DNA from: a bacterium
GTDB lineage: Bacteria > SZUA-79 > Acidulodesulfobacterales > Acidulodesulfobacteraceae
Direction of reading: 5' to 3'
Assembly (NCBI GenBank): GCA_003232385.1
Contig: QIJE01000028.1
Coordinates: 62,001 to 126,000, forward strand
Length of the DNA stretch: 64,000 bases
Below the pieces are notes generated by a model that had not been told where the DNA came from, did not search any database, and saw only the letters and a program-made list of their open reading frames with translations. This document shows positions 43,225 to 51,217 of this stretch, piece by piece. A program made the translations under genes and the position numbers. Numbering within the stretch: the first letter of the stretch is position 1; the number at the start of each line of letters is the position of its first letter.

Positions 43225-43779
43225 ATGTCGAAAGATATTAAAGACGTAAACGGTATCGTAGAAAAAACGCCTAAGGTAGTTTCATTTGTCGCTAAATCGG
43301 GTACCGGAAAAACCACTCTTATAGAAAAAATAATAAAAATATTATCGGAAAAGGGTTATAGAGTCTCGTCTATTAAGCATACTGATCATGACTTCAATGC
43401 GGATATACCGGGGAAGGATTCATGGAGGCATAAAAACGCAGGGGCATATTCGACTATGATTCTTTCCGGTAGTAAAATGGCTTTTTTCAGCGATATTGAT
43501 TCCTCGCTTAAAATTATTAATATGATTCCGAAATATTTTAGGGGTTCCGATATAGTTATAATTGAAGGATTCAAGGATATTGATATAAAAAAAATAGAAT
43601 TGTTCAGGAAAGAATTAAATCCGGATTTAAAACTGCGATTCGGTAACGACTCTAATCTGCTGCTTATCTGCAGTGATGAGTTTATAGACGATATAAAAAC
43701 CCCCCAGATTAATATAAACAATGCTCAAGAAATAGCCGATTACATAGAATGCAATATTATTTCTCAGGTAGATTCTTAA
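43225..43779 (+). CDS. mobB: Molybdopterin-guanine dinucleotide biosynthesis adapter MobB
   Basis: This P-loop GTPase of 184 residues has Walker A AKSGTGKTTLIEKI near residue 20, the SIKHTDHDFNADIPGKDSWRHKNAGA segment typical of MobB, and VIIEGFKD as Walker B region. MobB binds GTP and assists MobA in attaching GMP. It is the last gene of the cofactor run. A 232-base gap with a possible new promoter follows. Confidence 0.92.
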   Translation: MSKDIKDVNGIVEKTPKVVSFVAKSGTGKTTLIEKIIKILSEKGYRVSSIKHTDHDFNADIPGKDSWRHKNAGAYSTMILSGSKMAFFSDIDSSLKIINMIPKYFRGSDIVIIEGFKDIDIKKIELFRKELNPDLKLRFGNDSNLLLICSDEFIDDIKTPQININNAQEIADYIECNIISQVDS

Positions 43780-43891
43780 ATTTTAACCCTGCATATATCC
43801 CCAATCCTATCCGGCATCATCTCTCTTTCGTCAATCATCTATCGTACGTATCTGCTTGAATTAAAAGATGAAATCATTTTTTAAAAAAATA

Positions 43892-43921
43892 TTGCAAAAA
43901 AAATAAGATTGTGCATATATT
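43892..43921 (+). promoter_or_regulatory. Candidate sigma70-type promoter for the P-type ATPase
   Basis: TTGCAA (43892) and TATATT (43916) have an 18-base spacer and lie about 90 bases upstream of the ATPase start. The region is very AT-rich, so chance matches are likely. Confidence 0.3.
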
Positions 43922-44011
43922 AAAAAAGCGAGTATATCGTATTCAGTAATAGATATTATTTGCTAAAATTTATTGATTAAATTCACTTTTTAAGAGGGAG
44001 GGATTTAATAT

Positions 44012-46354
44012 ATGTCGACTAGCCAAGTTACTTCTAAGGGATTGAGCAGCGAAGAAGCAGGAAAACTCATGGAACAGTATGGTCCCAATGAGATTATCGA
44101 AAAACGTGTCAGTCCTTTTTTGCTTTTTTTAAAGAATTTTTGGGGATTTGTTGCGTGGATGCTTGAGATTACGCTTATAGTGGAACTATTTTTCGGGAAG
44201 TTTCTCAATGCTGAAATAATTGCGTTTTTACTTATTTTTAATGCGGTATTAGGTTTTATTCATGAACAAAAAGCCCAGAGTACCGTAGAACTTTTAAAAA
44301 AGAAATTGCAGGTTAAGGCTAGAGCTTTAAGGGATGGCAATTGGGTTATGATGCCGGCGCGGGAGCTGGTTCCGGGAGATTATGTCCGCTTGCGCATGGG
44401 GGATTTTGCGCCTGCCGATATGGAAATCGTCGAAGGCAACATTGACGTAGATCAGTCCGCCTTAACCGGAGAATCGCTGCCTGTCGAAAGGGTGCCGAAG
44501 GATACGGTATATTCCGGTTCCGTTATCAAAAGAGGAGAGGCAAGCGGCACTATTACGGCAACCGGATCCAAAAGTTATTTCGGGAAAATGGCGGAGCTTA
44601 TAAAATTAGCGAAGGTGCCGAGTCAGGCCGAAATGCTTATTATATCCATAGTTAAATATCTCCTTATTATGGATGGAATACTCGTGGTTGCTATCGTGAT
44701 ATTTGCAGCTGTTGTGGGGATACCTATGAGTGAAATGATACCGTTTGCCCTCATACTGATAATCGCCTCAATTCCGGTCGCACTTCCGCCGGTATTTACG
44801 CTGTCTAACGCAATAGGTTCAATGGCCTTATCAAAGGAAGGAGCGTTGACTACCCGGCTGAGCGCAATTCAGGATTCTGCCGCAATGGAGATTTTATGCA
44901 GCGATAAGACCGGGACATTGACCCTTAACCAACTTACGTTGTCTACAGTCAGGCCTCACGGTGATTTTACTGAAACGGACCTGTTGAAAACGGCCTCCAT
45001 TGCCTCGGAAGAGGCGACTATGGACGCCATAGATGAGGTTATCCTCAACAGGACAAAAGAAATGAACGTAATCATTCCGAATAAGACTAGGTTTATTCCC
45101 TTCGATCCGGCTACCAAGCGTTCCGAAGCCAGATACGAAGAAGACGGGAAGCATTATGTGGCGATAAAGGGTTCCCCGTTGATTATAAAAGAATTTGATT
45201 CAAGCATCGACTGGGAAAAAGAGTCTGAAGAATTTGCAAAAAAGGGAGAGAGGACGATTGCGGTTCTCGGCGGTGAAGAGGGTTCTGCCATAAAATTCTA
45301 TGGATTATTGGGTTTGTCGGATCCGCCCCGTCTCGACTCTAAGGATGTCATATCTAAACTTAAAGACTTAAATGTAAACGTTAAAATGTTGACGGGAGAC
45401 AACCCCGCGACGGCGCTTCATATATCTGAAAAATTAGGTATAAACGGAGTGATTTGCGATTATAACGGTTTGAAAAAGGAAGGGAAGGTGGAGTTAAAGC
45501 CGGAGGTCTTAAATTGTGCGGTATATGCAGGGATTTTTCCCGAAGATAAATACAATCTTGTTCGGGCGCTCCAGAAAGAAGGGAAAGAAGTCATAGGGAT
45601 GACGGGAGACGGCGTGAACGACGCCCCCGCTCTTAAACAGGCCCAGGTCGGCATCGCGGTATCAAATGCTACGGATGTTGCAAAAGCGGCAGCAAGCCTC
45701 GTTTTGACAAACCCGGGATTATCGGGAGTGGAAGTCGCAGTAGAAACGGGAAGAAGGGTTTATCAGAGGCTGTTTTCGTATATATCAAACAAAATAGTAA
45801 AAACAATACAGATAGGATTTTTTTTGGCACTGGGAATTTTAGTGTTCAAAAAGTTTGACGCTACGCCGCTTATAATTCTTTTGCTTATTTTCACTAATGA
45901 TTTCGTAACTATGTCTCTATCTACGGATAATGTCAGGTACTCACGGAAGCCCAATAAGTGGAATATAAAGGAACTAATGGGAATTTCGCTTGCATTCGGC
46001 ATCGGCTGGCTTATTTATATCTTGGGGGTATATCTTTGGGCGTGGAAAATTCTAGATTTGCCGTCTAGTTCCGGTACTCTATATTCTTTAGTTTTTTTGG
46101 GGTTAGTTTATTCGGGTCACGCAAACATATTTATGGTTAGGGAAAGATCGCATTTTTGGCATTCCATGCCGTCTCTTACCCTCTTGATAACTGAAGCGGG
46201 TGGTCTGACTTTGGCGACGTTGATGGTTGTATTCGGATGGTTAGTCGCGCCGGTGCCCTTAATTTTAGTTGCCTATATGATAATTATATCTTTCATCTCT
46301 ATGGTTATCCTTGATTTTGTAAAGGTACCTATTTTAAAAAAGTTTGCTCAATAA
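44012..46354 (+). CDS. Plasma-membrane-type H+-exporting P-type ATPase
   Basis: This type IIIA P-ATPase of 780 residues has the actuator loop ALTGESLPVE, the phosphorylation site CSDKTGTLT (Asp near residue 297), the nucleotide-binding domain, and the hinge MTGDGVNDAPALKQAQVGIA. There are ten membrane helices. In helix 6 FTNDFVTMSLSTD keeps the Asp that in plant and fungal pumps carries the proton. It lacks the long C-terminal regulatory tail of plant enzymes. It would pump protons out at the cost of ATP, useful at low pH. GAGGGA precedes the ATG. It is flanked by a strong terminator and appears monocistronic. Confidence 0.93.
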   Translation: MSTSQVTSKGLSSEEAGKLMEQYGPNEIIEKRVSPFLLFLKNFWGFVAWMLEITLIVELFFGKFLNAEIIAFLLIFNAVLGFIHEQKAQSTVELLKKKLQVKARALRDGNWVMMPARELVPGDYVRLRMGDFAPADMEIVEGNIDVDQSALTGESLPVERVPKDTVYSGSVIKRGEASGTITATGSKSYFGKMAELIKLAKVPSQAEMLIISIVKYLLIMDGILVVAIVIFAAVVGIPMSEMIPFALILIIASIPVALPPVFTLSNAIGSMALSKEGALTTRLSAIQDSAAMEILCSDKTGTLTLNQLTLSTVRPHGDFTETDLLKTASIASEEATMDAIDEVILNRTKEMNVIIPNKTRFIPFDPATKRSEARYEEDGKHYVAIKGSPLIIKEFDSSIDWEKESEEFAKKGERTIAVLGGEEGSAIKFYGLLGLSDPPRLDSKDVISKLKDLNVNVKMLTGDNPATALHISEKLGINGVICDYNGLKKEGKVELKPEVLNCAVYAGIFPEDKYNLVRALQKEGKEVIGMTGDGVNDAPALKQAQVGIAVSNATDVAKAAASLVLTNPGLSGVEVAVETGRRVYQRLFSYISNKIVKTIQIGFFLALGILVFKKFDATPLIILLLIFTNDFVTMSLSTDNVRYSRKPNKWNIKELMGISLAFGIGWLIYILGVYLWAWKILDLPSSSGTLYSLVFLGLVYSGHANIFMVRERSHFWHSMPSLTLLITEAGGLTLATLMVVFGWLVAPVPLILVAYMIIISFISMVILDFVKVPILKKFAQ

Positions 46355-46380
46355 GGATTTAAGAAAAAGGATAATCGCAA

Positions 46381-46420
46381 AAAGAGGGCCGGGTTTCTAA
46401 TCCGACCCTCTTTTATTTTT
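46381..46420 (+). terminator. Rho-independent terminator after the H+-ATPase gene
   Basis: AAAGAGGG (46381-46388) pairs with CCCTCTTT (46406-46413), with inner GGG/TCC pairing, and is followed by TTTTATTTTT. This is the best classical terminator in the window. Confidence 0.88.
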
Positions 46421-46456
46421 CGTGGATTTAAAATTACAGGCTTGTTATAATATAGA

Positions 46457-47431
46457 ATGAAAATGGTTAAAGTTGGTTTAGGCGAGGTTATTCTTGCACC
46501 CATGGCGGGGATAACGGGATTTCCTTTCAGAAAAACGGCGCTCAAATACGGAGCGGATTTTTGTTTCACCGAGATGATCAGTGCATTGGGTTTCTTGCAT
46601 AATGACAAGCGTACGCTTGAGTTAACCGAAGCCGGAAACGACAAAGAAAGGACAGGGATTCAGCTTTTCGGAAGCACTCCCGATATTTTGGCTCGGGCTG
46701 CTGAAAAAGCGGTAGATAAAGGGTTCAAGATCGTAGATATCAATATGGGGTGTCCTGTTAAAAAGGTTGTAAAGACCGGTGCCGGCAGCGCAATATTAAA
46801 AGATATAAACGTATTTTATCTTATAGTTGAAGCCGTTAGGCGGGCCATAAAGGATTCTATCTTTACTATTAAAATAAGGAGCGGATTTGACGAAAGCTCG
46901 GTCAATTTTGTAGAAATCGCTAAAATTGCCGAATCTTCCGGGGTTAATGCCATATTTTTCCATCCGAGAGCAAGATCCTTAATGTTTAGTGGGGTTGCAG
47001 ACCACTCTCTGACTAAGGTGCTCAAAAATACGGTAAATATTCCGGTGTATGCCAGCGGGGATGTTTTTTCCGTAGCAGATGCCGTGAGAATAAAGCAATA
47101 TACCGGTGTTGACGGCATTATATTCGCGAGAGGCGCAATCGGCAAGCCGTGGATATTTACGGAATATATAAATACCGTAAAATTAGGCGGCATAACGCAG
47201 CCGATAAACAATAAACAAAAAATAGATATAATGATTGAATTAACCGAAGCGGTAAGTTCGTTTTACGGTAAAGAAAGGGGGTGCGGCATTATGAAGCCGC
47301 ATCTGTATAGTTTTTTAAAAGGATTTAAGGGGTCTAAGGCATTGAGGGTCATGGTTAACAATGCAAGGAATGAAGGAGAAATAATAAATATACTAAAAAT
47401 ATCGATCGAAGAAGAACTGTCGGGCGACTAA
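46457..47431 (+). CDS. tRNA-dihydrouridine synthase
   Basis: This FMN-dependent TIM-barrel enzyme of 324 residues reduces uridines in the tRNA D-loop. Signatures: LAPMAGITGFPFRK at the N-terminus, FTEMISA, QLFGSTPD, DINMGCPVKKVVKTGAGSAIL with the catalytic Cys near residue 98, HPRARS, and ASGDVFSVADA with GIIFARGAIGKPWIF. It belongs to the DusB-like group common outside gammaproteobacteria. The Fe-S protein gene follows 19 bases later and may be co-transcribed. Confidence 0.92.
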   Translation: MKMVKVGLGEVILAPMAGITGFPFRKTALKYGADFCFTEMISALGFLHNDKRTLELTEAGNDKERTGIQLFGSTPDILARAAEKAVDKGFKIVDINMGCPVKKVVKTGAGSAILKDINVFYLIVEAVRRAIKDSIFTIKIRSGFDESSVNFVEIAKIAESSGVNAIFFHPRARSLMFSGVADHSLTKVLKNTVNIPVYASGDVFSVADAVRIKQYTGVDGIIFARGAIGKPWIFTEYINTVKLGGITQPINNKQKIDIMIELTEAVSSFYGKERGCGIMKPHLYSFLKGFKGSKALRVMVNNARNEGEIINILKISIEEELSGD

Positions 47432-47450
47432 ATCGGTTTATTATATTCAT

Positions 47451-48581
47451 ATGAATATGTTAAGTTTATTGGGAAAATTATTGTATGCGGGCAGCGATGT
47501 TTCTATAGCTGTAAATAGTGATTTTTGCGTAAGGCTTGAGACTCCTATGTCCGGTTGTTATGAATGTATAAACAGATGCCCGGAATTATCAATAGAAATA
47601 ACCGATAGCGATATTAAAATATTAGAAAATTGTACGAATTGCGGCGCGTGTCTATATATGTGCCCTAATTCCGTTTTTTATTCCAAGGGTAAAAAAATAA
47701 CCAATTACGAGTACGCAATTTTAGAATCGAAAAATATCTATTTTTTCTGTTCTAAAATAGACTCTAAAATAACTGCAAGCAATAAAAACGTTAAATTTAT
47801 TGATAAAATTAATAAAATAGGATGTCTTCACGAGATCGATGACATAGATATAATCAGTTTTATCAAAAATGAAAAAAAGTTATTTTTTATAGAAGGAAAT
47901 TGTAAATCATGCAAGTTTAAATATTTTTACGGAAAAAAGGTCAAAAGACTTAATGAAATCAAAAAATTTTTAAATTGTGAAGAAAATATAGTGGAGGTAA
48001 ATATCGAGGACTTTGATGTCTGTAAGATAATTGCGGAGGAAAATTTACTGATTTGCTCGAATGATATTAATGTCGATGCAGAAAAAGACTATAAAAAAAA
48101 GGATGAAGGGCATATATTAGGCAGGAGAGAGTTTTTTAAACATTCGTTTAGCGGCATAAAAGAGAAAGCCGGAGAAATGATGAATAATATTACCGTGGAA
48201 GACCTGCCGTTTGCCGGAATTTACTCTGATTATATAGGCCTGGAAGACGGTAATGGCAGGAATTCCAATAAATTACTCGTAGAAAGACAAAAAAAGCAAT
48301 ATATTTTTTTAAAAGAAAATGAAGACTTATTGTCCTTGATCAATATCAGGCTGCCTAAATTGAACAATAACTGCGTGTTTTGTTCTAATTGCTGGGAGCT
48401 ATGCCCCACAGGCGCCTTGTCGTTTAAGGAAAACGTGATATCACTTGAGCCGTTTTTATGTACCGGATGCAATCTGTGTAGAGATATATGCAGTTTTGGC
48501 GCCGTTAGAATGTACAAGGCTAAAAGCATTAAGGATGTTTCTAAGCGAAAGGTTTTACTCCTGCAAGATAAAACCTCGTAA
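47451..48581 (+). CDS. Two-ferredoxin-domain Fe-S protein, NapF-like organisation
   Basis: This protein of 376 residues has ferredoxin motifs near both ends: CYECINRCPE with CTNCGACLYMCPN (residues about 36-73), and CVFCSNCWELCPTGAL with CTGCNLCRDICSFGAV (about 309-355). The middle has more Cys (GNCKSC) and a GRREFFKHSF segment resembling a twin-arginine motif but internal. Similar architecture occurs in NapF-like and reductase-maturation proteins. No enzyme gene is adjacent. It is soluble and its partner is unknown. It could be an electron carrier or an Fe-S assembly factor for the Mo enzymes. Confidence 0.65.
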   Translation: MNMLSLLGKLLYAGSDVSIAVNSDFCVRLETPMSGCYECINRCPELSIEITDSDIKILENCTNCGACLYMCPNSVFYSKGKKITNYEYAILESKNIYFFCSKIDSKITASNKNVKFIDKINKIGCLHEIDDIDIISFIKNEKKLFFIEGNCKSCKFKYFYGKKVKRLNEIKKFLNCEENIVEVNIEDFDVCKIIAEENLLICSNDINVDAEKDYKKKDEGHILGRREFFKHSFSGIKEKAGEMMNNITVEDLPFAGIYSDYIGLEDGNGRNSNKLLVERQKKQYIFLKENEDLLSLINIRLPKLNNNCVFCSNCWELCPTGALSFKENVISLEPFLCTGCNLCRDICSFGAVRMYKAKSIKDVSKRKVLLLQDKTS

Positions 48582-48601
48582 ATAGAAATTGTAAAAAACT
48601 C

Positions 48602-48632
48602 TTGACAAAAAAATAGATTTATTAAATAATAT
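48602..48632 (+). promoter_or_regulatory. Promoter of the rplM-rpsI operon
   Basis: A perfect TTGACA (48602-48607) is followed at 17 bases by AATAAT (48625) or at 19 by TAATAT (48627), some 55-60 bases before rplM. It is the clearest sigma70-like site in the window and fits a highly expressed ribosomal operon. Confidence 0.6.
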
Positions 48633-48687
48633 AAGACTACGCTTGAGTTATAAATAAAAAATAAAAGAAACCACGGGAGATAGATAG

Positions 48688-49095
48688 ATGGTAGAAAACA
48701 AATGGATTATCATAGACGCAAACGATGTCAGCTTAGGCAGGCTTGCAAGTTTTGCCGCAATCAGGCTTATGGGAAAATACAAGCCTGATTGGACGCCTTA
48801 TGCCGATAACGGAGATTTTGTCGTTATTGTAAACAGTTTGAAAGCTAAACTGACCGGCAGAAAGAAAACCGATAAAGAATATCATTTTCACAGCGGTTAC
48901 CCTGGAGGACTCAAGACGTATAGCTATAGAGATATGATTAAAAAAGACCCGACCTACCCCATTTTTCAGGCGATAAAGGGAATGCTTCCAAAAAACAAGC
49001 TTTCTAATGCCGTATTGAAAAAGGTTAAAATATATCCGGACGAAAATCATCCACATATTGCTCAACAGCCGGTTAAGGTAGAAATTAAAAAGTAA
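48688..49095 (+). CDS. rplM: 50S ribosomal protein L13
   Basis: This protein of 135 residues has L13 signatures: WIIIDANDVSLGRLASFAA at the N-terminus, KYKPDWTPYADNGDFVVIVN, and YHFHSGYPGGLK with the C-terminal AVKGMLPKN-type segment (AIKGMLPKNKLS). It binds 23S rRNA early in 50S assembly. GGGAGAT gives a strong ribosome site. rpsI follows 34 bases downstream in the standard pair. Confidence 0.98.
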   Translation: MVENKWIIIDANDVSLGRLASFAAIRLMGKYKPDWTPYADNGDFVVIVNSLKAKLTGRKKTDKEYHFHSGYPGGLKTYSYRDMIKKDPTYPIFQAIKGMLPKNKLSNAVLKKVKIYPDENHPHIAQQPVKVEIKK

Positions 49096-49129
49096 ATTAA
49101 ATTAAAAATAAATAGCAGGTAATTTAGTT

Positions 49130-49525
49130 ATGGCAAAAAAAAACATTATACACTCCGTAGGAAAAAGAAAAACCGGTATAGCAAGGATGTATTTCAAGGA
49201 AGGAACCGGTAAAATAACGGTCAACGGAAGAGATTTTGATGAGTATTTTCCCCTTGAAAGCCTGAGGGTAGCTGCCGTAAAGCCGTTAGCATTATATCCC
49301 ATAGAGGATAAATTTGATGTATACGTCAACGTCATCGGAGGTGGCCCCAGTGGTCAAGCCGGTGCTATTAAGCTTGCATTTGCCAGGGCGATTCTTTTAA
49401 TTAACCCCGATCTTAAAGAAACTCTTGCAAAGGCATCTATGCTTACGAGAGACCCGAGAGTGAAGGAAAGAAAGAAATACGGTCAAAAAGCGGCTAGAGC
49501 AAGATTTCAGTTTTCTAAAAGATAA
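49130..49525 (+). CDS. rpsI: 30S ribosomal protein S9
   Basis: This protein of 131 residues has the S9 pattern SVGKRKTGIARMY near the N-terminus, GGGPSGQAGAIKLAFARAI in the middle, and the basic tail KKYGQKAARARFQFSKR whose last residues reach the P-site tRNA. It forms the usual L13-S9 operon, with argC 16 bases downstream on the same transcript. Confidence 0.98.
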   Translation: MAKKNIIHSVGKRKTGIARMYFKEGTGKITVNGRDFDEYFPLESLRVAAVKPLALYPIEDKFDVYVNVIGGGPSGQAGAIKLAFARAILLINPDLKETLAKASMLTRDPRVKERKKYGQKAARARFQFSKR

Positions 49526-49541
49526 TTTTATTATTATCTCT

Positions 49542-50657
49542 ATGATAAAAGTTTCCGTCGTAGGCGCATCCGGTTATAGCGGTATGTATTTAATGTATGC
49601 CTTATCTTTAAGGCATGATGTTTCTATATCCTTTATAACGTCGCAGAGTTTTTTCGGTAAGAAACTTTCGGAAATATTTCCGTTGTTTACAAATTCCGGG
49701 CATAAAAAAAATCCTCTGTCCAATGTGCAATTCAGTTCTTTTAATGCTGACGATATAGCTTTGTCTTCCGATATCATATTTTTTTGTCTGCCTCACGGAG
49801 AAAGTTCTAAGCTTATTTCCGATATTACAAAAAAAAACAGTAAGACTAAAATAATAGATATCGGGGCCGATTATAGGTTTGATGATTTAAAAACGTATGA
49901 AGAGTTTTACGGAAAAAATAACTCGTCTAATGAGCTTAATTCTGAATTTAATTACGGTCTTTGCGATATTTTTTACGATAAAATTAAGAACTCGCGGTTT
50001 GTTTCTAACCCCGGTTGCTATCCGACCGGAGCATTATTACCGACATTACCCCTCATTTTTAAAGATGCCGTAGATTTTAATAATCCGGTTATAATTGATT
50101 CGTTATCCGGAATTTCCGGCAGGGGTAGGGGGGTAAAATTATCTAATATTTTTTGTGAGGTAGAAAATTCGGTTAATGCTTATAGTGTGTGGACGCATAG
50201 GCATCTTCCGGAGATTAAGGAAAAAATAGTCGGAGCTTTTTTAAGCGGCGGTAATTTATCCGATGATTTACAGAGAGACCCCGCTTTGCCGAATATCATA
50301 TTTACTCCGCACGTTATTCCTGTTGTTAGGGGTATATTGACCACGATATATTTGAAAATAAAAGGCGATATATCGGAAAACGATATATTTAACATATATG
50401 ACGACTTTTATAGCGGCGGTCCGTTTGTTTCGATATTAAAAAACATTGAGGATTGCAGTATAAAAAACGTGATCTATTCTAATAATTGCCATATAGCATT
50501 CGAGATAGGTAAAAACGAAAACGAAAGAATGATAAAGATCGTAAGTGCCATAGATAACTTGGGCAAAGGGGCTTCATTGCAGGCTATGCAAAATATGAAC
50601 CTCATGTTTGATCTTGAACCTGATTTCGGGATACCGGAATATTCTCCGTTTCCGTAA
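49542..50657 (+). CDS. argC: N-acetyl-gamma-glutamyl-phosphate reductase
   Basis: This protein of 371 residues is the third enzyme of arginine synthesis, reducing N-acetylglutamyl phosphate with NADPH. The Rossmann start is VVGASGYSGMYLMYALS. The catalytic Cys lies in SNPGCYPTGALLPTLPL (near residue 160), the SLSGISGRGRG loop follows, and the active-site His is in WTHRHLPEI. It is longer than many ArgC (about 345), through an insertion near residues 240-250. Linkage to rpsI is known in deltaproteobacteria and others. It is convergent with moaC. Confidence 0.95.
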   Translation: MIKVSVVGASGYSGMYLMYALSLRHDVSISFITSQSFFGKKLSEIFPLFTNSGHKKNPLSNVQFSSFNADDIALSSDIIFFCLPHGESSKLISDITKKNSKTKIIDIGADYRFDDLKTYEEFYGKNNSSNELNSEFNYGLCDIFYDKIKNSRFVSNPGCYPTGALLPTLPLIFKDAVDFNNPVIIDSLSGISGRGRGVKLSNIFCEVENSVNAYSVWTHRHLPEIKEKIVGAFLSGGNLSDDLQRDPALPNIIFTPHVIPVVRGILTTIYLKIKGDISENDIFNIYDDFYSGGPFVSILKNIEDCSIKNVIYSNNCHIAFEIGKNENERMIKIVSAIDNLGKGASLQAMQNMNLMFDLEPDFGIPEYSPFP

Positions 50658-50690
50658 TTACGTAATAAGGGGAACCGTTTTATATATCCC

Positions 50691-51188
50691 TTAATCTCTC
50701 TTTTCTCTCCTGTACAATCCACTTTTTCCGCCCTCTTTTTTAATAAGATAAACTTCAGATATTTCAATGGATTTATCTACAGCCTTTAACATATCGTAAA
50801 TGGTCAATGCGGCGATGGACGACGCAACTAAACTCTCCATTTCAACCCCGGTTTTGCCGGATATTTTGACTATTGATTCTATGTCTATCGTGTTTTCTTT
50901 TTCATTCGGCTCGAATATAATATTACAGTCTTCAATGTTTAACGGATGGCATAAGGGGATTAAGCCGGAAGTCCTCTTTGCCGCCATGATGCCTGCAATT
51001 TTAGCCGTACCGAATACATCCCCCTTTTTACCGCCCGTACTTACGGCAAGACCGAATGCTATACTCGACATTGATACCTTTGCGTGAGCGGTTGCAATTC
51101 TGACCGTTTCCATTTTTTTTGAAACATCTACCATTTTCGGCATGCCTTTTTCGTCGATGTGGGTTAATTCCCCTCCTTCTTTTTTCAT
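50691..51188 (-). CDS. moaC: Cyclic pyranopterin monophosphate synthase
   Basis: This protein of 165 residues turns 3',8-cyclo-GTP, the MoaA product, into cyclic pyranopterin monophosphate. Signatures: LTHIDEKGMPKMVDVSKKMET at the N-terminus, GIMAAKRTSGLIPLCHPL, TGVEMESLVASSIAALTIYDMLKAVDK, and the KSGLYRRE end. An AAGGAGG site precedes the ATG. It lies about 7 kb from the other cofactor genes and looks fully normal, unlike moaA and moeA of this window. Confidence 0.96.
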   Translation of the reverse strand: MKKEGGELTHIDEKGMPKMVDVSKKMETVRIATAHAKVSMSSIAFGLAVSTGGKKGDVFGTAKIAGIMAAKRTSGLIPLCHPLNIEDCNIIFEPNEKENTIDIESIVKISGKTGVEMESLVASSIAALTIYDMLKAVDKSIEISEVYLIKKEGGKSGLYRREKRD

Positions 51189-51217
51189 AAATATTCTTCC
51201 TCCTTTAATTTAAAAAT

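Noticed and set aside
44908-45154. Frame opposite the P-type ATPase gene
   Set aside because: Shadow of the conserved phosphorylation and nucleotide-binding region; nothing supports expression.
48120-48160. Tat signal in the Fe-S protein (GRREFFK)
   Set aside because: The motif is in the middle of the protein and not followed by a hydrophobic stretch.
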